A DNA stretch of 9,818 bases from DATBIS01 sp036556805 (GTDB lineage: Bacteria > Actinomycetota > UBA4738 > HRBIN12): positions 1 to 9,818 of the forward strand of contig DATBIS010000075.1 in the NCBI GenBank assembly GCA_036556805.1, given 5' to 3'. The notes beneath the pieces were generated by a model. It did no database searches. It was not told the origin of the DNA and worked only from the letters and a program-made list of their open reading frames with translations. Position 1 is the first letter of the stretch. Every line of letters begins with the position of its first letter. The position numbers and the translations under genes are program-made. Of this stretch, positions 5,662-9,818 are shown in pieces.

Positions 5662-7164
5662 GTGGCTGAAGCAACGATTGAGGAGCGTCAGCTCCTCAAG
5701 TCCCTGCACTGGTACGACGGGTTCGTCATCGGACTGTGCCAGCCCGCGTTCCTGTTGGGGTCACTCGGTTTCACCCTCGGGACGATCGGCGCCTGGGGAT
5801 CGATCCTGCTCTGGGGCATCTCCGCGACCGTCGGCCTCGTGCAGAACTACATCTACGCGGAGACCGCCGCGATGTTCCCCGACAAGCCGGGAGGCATCGC
5901 GCTCTACGCGCACGAGGGCTGGCGCTCCCGGTTCAACCTGTTCGGACCGATCGGCGCGTTCGGGTACTGGATCGGCTGGTCGGTGGTGCTCTCGTTCGTC
6001 GGCAACATCGTGGGGGCGCTCATCGTCGCCGAGTGGTTCCCGAAGTCCGGTGACGGCGTCGGCGACAAGTGGTTCAACCTGGGCTTCGCCGACTTCGGGC
6101 TGGCACAGGGCATCGCCGTGATCGTGATCATCGCCGTGTGGGCGTTCAACGTCCTGGGGGTCAAGCCCTCGCTCGCGGTCGGCTACGTCACGGGGACCCT
6201 GCTGCTGGTCCCGCTCGTGATCTTCATCGTCATGCCCTACCTCACGGGCGACTGGCACTCGTCGAACCTCGAGTACGTGCACAACTCCGGCGGGTTCAGC
6301 GACCTTCGGATCGCGCTGATGTGGCTGTTCATCATGTGCTGGTCGGCCTACGGTATCGAGGTCTGTGCCACCTTCGCGCCCGAGTACCACGACACGAAGC
6401 GGGACACCGCGAAGGCACTGAAGAGCGTGGCAGCGTTCTCGTTGTTCGTGTACCTGTTCCTGCCGCTCGGGCTGGGCGGCGTCGTGGGATCGACCGGCGA
6501 CTACGGCGGCTTCTACGTCACGGCGCTGAAGGGCATCGCGGGGAACGCGGTCGGGGGCTTTGCCGTCGTCTGCCTGATCGCAAGCCTGATCCTCGCGATG
6601 AACACGTCGACCGCCGACGGCGGCCGCGCGCTCTACGGCATCGCGCGCGACGACATGACGATCAAGTGGCTGTACCACCTGAACCGCTTCCACGTCCCGG
6701 CTCGAGGCATGAGCGTCGACATGGTGGTGAACATCGCGCTGCTGCTCCTGCTCGGCGCGAACAACTTCGTGATCCTGTACATCTCGAACATCGGGTACGT
6801 GTTCTGCCACGTGCTCGCGCTCACGGGGTTCCTCCTGCTCCGGAAGGACCGGCCGACCTGGCCGAGGCCGATCAAGGTCGGCTCCGGGCTGGTTGTCGCG
6901 GCAGGCGTGCTCGCCGCGTTCAACTTCGTGCTGGTGCTGGCGGGTGTCTTCGACCAGAAGGTCGCGTCGTACATCGGCTTCTACGAGTTCAAGGGGCTCC
7001 CGCTGTACCTCGGCCTCGGCGTGCTCGTCGCGTCGGTCTTGCTGTTCTTCTACCGCCGGGCGGTCGAGGACAAGGCGAAGATCACGTTCAGGGACCCCGA
7101 CGTGCCGACGGAGCCCAGCGTGGAGCAGATGGAGCTCCTCAAGGGCGAGTACATGGGAGGATAG
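5662..7164 (+). CDS. APC-superfamily amino acid/amine permease, 12 TM
   Basis: This 500-residue integral membrane protein has about twelve hydrophobic segments (roughly 20-40, 45-63, 97-123, 150-165, 170-193, 214-232, 255-275, 294-313, 353-372, 374-393, 407-429, 446-464). APC-family signatures are visible: the glycine-rich first helix region, AETAAMFPDKPGGIALYA after TM2 (the family's 'E...P..GG.Y.Y' motif), and GIEVCATFAPEYHDTKRDTAKALK after TM6, matching the E...KDP.R...AL pattern. It probably imports an amino acid, amine or related small cation by proton or sodium coupling. Substrate cannot be read from sequence; divergence from the sox operon and the downstream DUF1989 gene suggest an N-methylated or amidino compound. 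The GTG at 5662 is chosen for its GAGGAGGG site and because the first TM helix follows at normal distance. A strong hairpin lies 26 bases after the stop. Confidence 0.9.
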   Translation: MAEATIEERQLLKSLHWYDGFVIGLCQPAFLLGSLGFTLGTIGAWGSILLWGISATVGLVQNYIYAETAAMFPDKPGGIALYAHEGWRSRFNLFGPIGAFGYWIGWSVVLSFVGNIVGALIVAEWFPKSGDGVGDKWFNLGFADFGLAQGIAVIVIIAVWAFNVLGVKPSLAVGYVTGTLLLVPLVIFIVMPYLTGDWHSSNLEYVHNSGGFSDLRIALMWLFIMCWSAYGIEVCATFAPEYHDTKRDTAKALKSVAAFSLFVYLFLPLGLGGVVGSTGDYGGFYVTALKGIAGNAVGGFAVVCLIASLILAMNTSTADGGRALYGIARDDMTIKWLYHLNRFHVPARGMSVDMVVNIALLLLLGANNFVILYISNIGYVFCHVLALTGFLLLRKDRPTWPRPIKVGSGLVVAAGVLAAFNFVLVLAGVFDQKVASYIGFYEFKGLPLYLGLGVLVASVLLFFYRRAVEDKAKITFRDPDVPTEPSVEQMELLKGEYMGG

Positions 7165-7190
7165 CCCCCACCGGATTTCACGAGTACACC

Positions 7191-7217
7191 AGGGCCGGCG
7201 GCGAAGCCGCCGGCCCT
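7191..7217 (+). terminator. 12-bp perfect GC hairpin, possible terminator or attenuator
   Basis: AGGGCCGGCGGC (7191-7202) pairs perfectly with GCCGCCGGCCCT (7206-7217) around a GAA loop. The core GCGAAGC (7201-7207) is a known exceptionally stable mini-hairpin sequence. No T-run follows, so it would be a U-less terminator or a partial barrier or mRNA 3'-end stabiliser separating the permease from the downstream genes. Confidence 0.6.
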
Positions 7218-7239
7218 GCGGCTGACGGGTGGTTCGAAG

Positions 7240-7245
7240 TACGAT
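7240..7245 (+). promoter_or_regulatory. Weak candidate -10 element before the ACAD-like gene
   Basis: TACGAT, 4 of 6 matches to TATAAT, lies 31 bases before the ATG at 7277 and just after the hairpin. No -35 at a normal distance is convincing. If it is not a promoter, the gene is read through from the permease. Confidence 0.2.
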
Positions 7246-7276
7246 CGCCGGGCAGACGACCCGGCTGGAGGACGTG

Positions 7277-8683
7277 ATGGCCGACAAGATGTGGGGATCC
7301 GAGCCGTTCTGGGGTCTCGGGTTCGAATGGGACCCCGACTGGACGTACACCGACCGCCAGAAGGAGCTCCGCGCGAAGCTCATCGAGCTCTGCGAGCAGG
7401 AGCTTCGCGCGAACGCGAAGCGGTTCGACGACGAGCTGATGTTCCCGCGCCGCAACCTCGAGCTGCTGGGCGAGCACGGGTTCCTGGCTTTGACGGTCCC
7501 CGAGGAGTACGGCGGGCTCGGGGAGGGCCACGTCGCCTACTCGATGGTGTGCGAGACGATCGCGCGGTACGGCTGCGCCTCCACGGCGATGTGCTACGTG
7601 ATGCACATGGGCGCGGTGAACGCGATCATGCTGCGCTCCACGCCCGAGCTCGTGGACAAGTACATCCGGCCCCTCGCGGCGGGCAAGACGATCGGCACGC
7701 TGTCGTACTCCGACCCCGAGACCGGCTCGCACTTCTGGTACCCGGTGAGCTCGGGCGCCGCGCGTTCGAACGGCGGCTACAAGGTGCGCAAGAAGGCGTC
7801 TTGGACGACCTCGGCGGGGTTCGCCGACTTCTACGTCGTGCAGACCACGAGCCCGGACTTCAAGGGGTACGACGACCTCTCGGTGTTCGTGATCGACGGC
7901 GAGCACGTGCAGTCGCAGCCGTCGCTCTGGGACGCACTGGGGCTCCGCGGCAACCAGTCCGGCCCGCTCGAGGTCCCCGACGTGGAGGTCCCCGGCTCCC
8001 AGATCGTGGGGCCGGAGGGCGACGGCGCCGCCTCGAATGACGAGTCGGTCGACCCCTGGTTCCTCGTGGGGTCGTCCTCGGTGTGGAACGGCCTCGCGCT
8101 CGGCGCGATCGACATCGCGAAGCGCCACACCACGCGCAAGAAGCACGTGGACGTCGGCCTGCGAGTCGCCGACTACCCCACGATCCAGGACTACGTTGGC
8201 GAGGCGCTCATGGACACGAACGCGAGCCGCCTGTTCACGCTGTCCGTGGCCCGCGCGATGGACGACGCGACCGAGAACAACACGAAGGTGCTCGCGCCCG
8301 GCGAGTTCGCGCGCGCCGACTTCCTCCACTGGGCCTGGCAGATCAAGTTCGAGGCCGCGAAGAACGTCGCGCACGTCGTCGACAAGATGCTGCACGCGTG
8401 CGGCGGGTCGGGCTACAAGCGCGACATGGAGCTCGAGCGCTACCTCCGCGACGCGAAGGCGGGCTGGGTCATGGGCCCCACGAACGAGGTCCTGCGTCAG
8501 TTCGTCGGCAAGGCGGTCTTGTTGGGGTTCGACTCGCTCGACTACTGGAACCAGTCGTACAACCGTCGCGCGGTCGAGAACGAGGTGAAGAAGCTCGACT
8601 CGAAGGGCAAGCGCGAGCTCGCCGAGCAGCTCGCCGCGCAGGCCGACGCCGACGAGGCGAAGGAGCCGGCGGGGAAGGGATAG
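7277..8683 (+). CDS. Acyl-CoA dehydrogenase-fold flavoprotein lacking the canonical catalytic Glu
   Basis: This 468-residue protein has the full acyl-CoA dehydrogenase layout: an N-terminal helical domain (about 25-135, with TVPEEYGGLG at 73-82), a beta domain (about 138-245, with SDPETGSHF and ADFYVVQT, then LGLRGNQSGPLEVPDVEVP), and a C-terminal four-helix domain (about 255-415, with GGSGYKRDMELERYLRDAK). The family normally has [YI]-EGT-[NA]-x-IQ at the end of this domain with the proton-abstracting Glu. Here the segment reads VMGPTNEVLR, placing Met399/Gly400 where the Glu belongs. The alternative helix position used by isovaleryl-CoA dehydrogenase (segment WFLVGSSSVWNGLALG) also has no acid. 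It may therefore be a monooxygenase-type or otherwise non-standard member. A charged tail (430-468) follows the domain. ATG 7277 has GGAGG 5 bases ahead. The DUF1989 gene starts one base after the stop, implying a shared process. Confidence 0.85.
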   Translation: MADKMWGSEPFWGLGFEWDPDWTYTDRQKELRAKLIELCEQELRANAKRFDDELMFPRRNLELLGEHGFLALTVPEEYGGLGEGHVAYSMVCETIARYGCASTAMCYVMHMGAVNAIMLRSTPELVDKYIRPLAAGKTIGTLSYSDPETGSHFWYPVSSGAARSNGGYKVRKKASWTTSAGFADFYVVQTTSPDFKGYDDLSVFVIDGEHVQSQPSLWDALGLRGNQSGPLEVPDVEVPGSQIVGPEGDGAASNDESVDPWFLVGSSSVWNGLALGAIDIAKRHTTRKKHVDVGLRVADYPTIQDYVGEALMDTNASRLFTLSVARAMDDATENNTKVLAPGEFARADFLHWAWQIKFEAAKNVAHVVDKMLHACGGSGYKRDMELERYLRDAKAGWVMGPTNEVLRQFVGKAVLLGFDSLDYWNQSYNRRAVENEVKKLDSKGKRELAEQLAAQADADEAKEPAGKG

Positions 8684-8684
8684 C

Positions 8685-9818
8685 GTGGCGGTCGAAGCCG
8701 GCAGCTCGAAGCTCCTCGTGGCGGGCATGCGCCCGCCCGACCCCTACCTCGAGCAGTACTGGGTGCGGCCGGGCGGCGCCACCGCCGTCGCGCTCGCCCC
8801 CGACGACCGGCTCACCGTCGTCGACGTCGACGGCGGGCAGGTCGCCGAGGTCACCGCGCTGACGCCCGACGGCGACGAGGCCGGCGAGGCGCTCGGCGTG
8901 AACGCCGACGCGCCGGCGACCGTGCTTCGCTCGCTCGTGACGTCCACCGTCGACGGCGCACGTGAGGTCGTGGACGATCTCGCCTCGCGCGGCGCCGACC
9001 CGTCGCGCGCGAACGCCGCGCGGCTCTTCGGCGAGTGGTCGCCGCCGGGCTCGTCGCAGTCGTTCCTCGCCGACCGTCCGCTGGTGGTGATCGTCGCCGC
9101 GCCGGCCGGCCGCGTGGTGGACGGCGCGCCGCCCCCGTCCGACCTCGTCGTCGAGGTTCGCCGGACCACGCCGCGCACGCACGAGGAGATGGAGCTCCCT
9201 CCCCCGCTCGCCGAGCCCCGGCTGGACTTCCGCGTCGATCGCGCCACCGCGCGAAGCTACGAGGTGAAGGCCGGCGAGTTCATCCAGGTCATCGACGTCG
9301 AGGGCCGCCAGTGCTCGGACTTCCTCGCGTTCCACGCACAGAAGCTCGAGCGCGACGTCGAGCGGGGCCTCGACGCCACCGTCACGCGCACGCTCATGGG
9401 CAACGCGTACCCCTCCCCCGGGCTCTCCGGCAAGTTCTACGACGCGGACATGGACCCGCTCGTGGAGGTCGTGCGCGACACCGTCGGCCGGCACGACACG
9501 TTCGCGCTCGCGTGCAACGCGAAGTACTACGAGGACATGGGCTACCCCGGCCACGTGAACTGCACCGACAACTTCAACGGCGTGATCAAGACGTACGAGA
9601 TCGCCGCGCGGAAGGGCTGGCCGGCGCTGAACTTCTTCTTCAACACGGCGTTCACGGCGGACAACATCCTCGTGTCCGACGAGCCGTGGTCGAGGCCCGG
9701 CGACTACGTGCTGCTGCGCGCGATGACCGACCTCGTGTGCGCGTCGTCGGCCTGCCCGGACGACGTCGACCCCGCGAACGCGTGGGACCCCACCGACATC
9801 CACGTGCGCGTGTACTCG
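8685..9818 (+). CDS. DUF1989-family protein (urea carboxylase-associated/carboxyguanidine deiminase-like), duplicated, 3' end cut
   Basis: The frame is open from GTG 8685 to the last base: 378 residues, no stop. The second half (about 190-378) is a recognisable DUF1989 domain: SYEVKAGEF, VIDVEGRQCSDFLAF, TLMGNAYPSPGLS, LACNAKYYEDMGYPGHVNCTDNF, and DLVCASSACPDD followed by PTDIHVRVY. Cys210, Cys277, His290, Cys293, Cys352 and Cys357 are candidate metal ligands. The first half (about 24-160) repeats the same order in a shortened form: YWVRPGG, VVDVDGGQVAEVTA, RLFGEWSPPGSS, then LVVIVAAPAGRV and PPSDLVVEVRR, without any cysteine. DUF1989 proteins CgaA and CgaB form a carboxyguanidine deiminase in the urea/guanidine carboxylase pathway, so amidine or carbamoyl chemistry is plausible, but the substrate is unknown. 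Some family members continue into a GcvT domain; that cannot be seen here. A GGGGAAGGGA purine run (8671-8680) serves as ribosome binding site, and the stop of the ACAD-like gene is one base away. Confidence 0.85.
   Translation, partial: MAVEAGSSKLLVAGMRPPDPYLEQYWVRPGGATAVALAPDDRLTVVDVDGGQVAEVTALTPDGDEAGEALGVNADAPATVLRSLVTSTVDGAREVVDDLASRGADPSRANAARLFGEWSPPGSSQSFLADRPLVVIVAAPAGRVVDGAPPPSDLVVEVRRTTPRTHEEMELPPPLAEPRLDFRVDRATARSYEVKAGEFIQVIDVEGRQCSDFLAFHAQKLERDVERGLDATVTRTLMGNAYPSPGLSGKFYDADMDPLVEVVRDTVGRHDTFALACNAKYYEDMGYPGHVNCTDNFNGVIKTYEIAARKGWPALNFFFNTAFTADNILVSDEPWSRPGDYVLLRAMTDLVCASSACPDDVDPANAWDPTDIHVRVYS

Noticed and set aside
5761..7455. 564-residue minus-strand frame opposite the permease
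   Set aside because: Composition is Arg/Glu/Asp/His-rich shadow sequence; the plus strand has clear TM helices, promoter and ribosome binding site.
7178..8728. 516-residue minus-strand frame opposite the ACAD-like gene
   Set aside because: Shadow of a conserved flavoprotein gene; no ribosome binding site or known motif.
8469..9803. 444-residue minus-strand frame opposite the DUF1989 gene
   Set aside because: It opposes a frame with ordered DUF1989 motifs that stays open to the window end. The minus-strand product is low-complexity Arg/Val/Glu-rich.
1..9818. CRISPR arrays, tRNA/rRNA genes, insertion sequences, phage or toxin-antitoxin genes
   Set aside because: No direct repeats with spacers, no transposase or integrase motifs, and no tRNA-like cloverleaf were noticed. 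Nearly every base is assigned to a metabolic gene, and the two gaps are only 146 and 112 bases.

Overview
The window is GC-rich (roughly two-thirds or more G+C by eye), with GTG starts, tightly overlapping genes and Ala/Arg/Asp-rich proteins. This suggests an actinobacterium-like genome, possibly one of the less-studied deep actinobacterial classes. That assignment rests on composition and protein style only; there is no rRNA or other taxonomic marker here. The DNA is almost fully coding and splits into two divergent gene sets around a regulatory gap at about 5516-5661.

Minus strand, read from 5515 down to 1: a small zinc-ribbon membrane protein, a Usp-fold protein, then the four subunits of a heterotetrameric sarcosine oxidase-type enzyme in the order delta (soxD), alpha (soxA), gamma (soxG), beta (soxB, cut by the window start). 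The junctions are 3 nt, 22 nt, GTGA overlap, GTGA overlap and a ~10-nt overlap, so this looks like one operon with translational coupling. SoxB keeps the FAD fold and the His that carries covalent FMN in the corynebacterial enzyme, and SoxD keeps its C2HC zinc site. SoxA differs from the characterised oxidases by carrying two complete cysteine quartets (a plant-type 2Fe-2S motif and a BFD-type C-x-C...C-x4-C motif), so the complex may pass electrons to Fe-S clusters rather than only to O2. The gene order also differs from the usual soxBDAG.

Plus strand, 5662 to the end: an APC-family 12-TM permease, a strong GC hairpin, an acyl-CoA dehydrogenase-fold flavoprotein that lacks the catalytic Glu at the canonical position, and, one base after it, a long DUF1989 (urea-carboxylase-associated / carboxyguanidine-deiminase family) protein that runs off the window. 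The DUF1989 protein seems to be a tandem duplication whose first copy has lost its cysteines and its middle.

Taken together, the window reads as an uptake and catabolism locus for an N-methylated or amidino/amino compound. The permease imports it, the ACAD-like and DUF1989 enzymes process it, and the Sox complex oxidatively demethylates a sarcosine-like secondary amine, delivering the C1 unit to tetrahydrofolate. The linking substrate is inference. The most notable points are the iron-sulfur version of SoxA combined with SoxB/SoxD hallmarks, the duplicated DUF1989 protein, and the Glu-less ACAD next to it.
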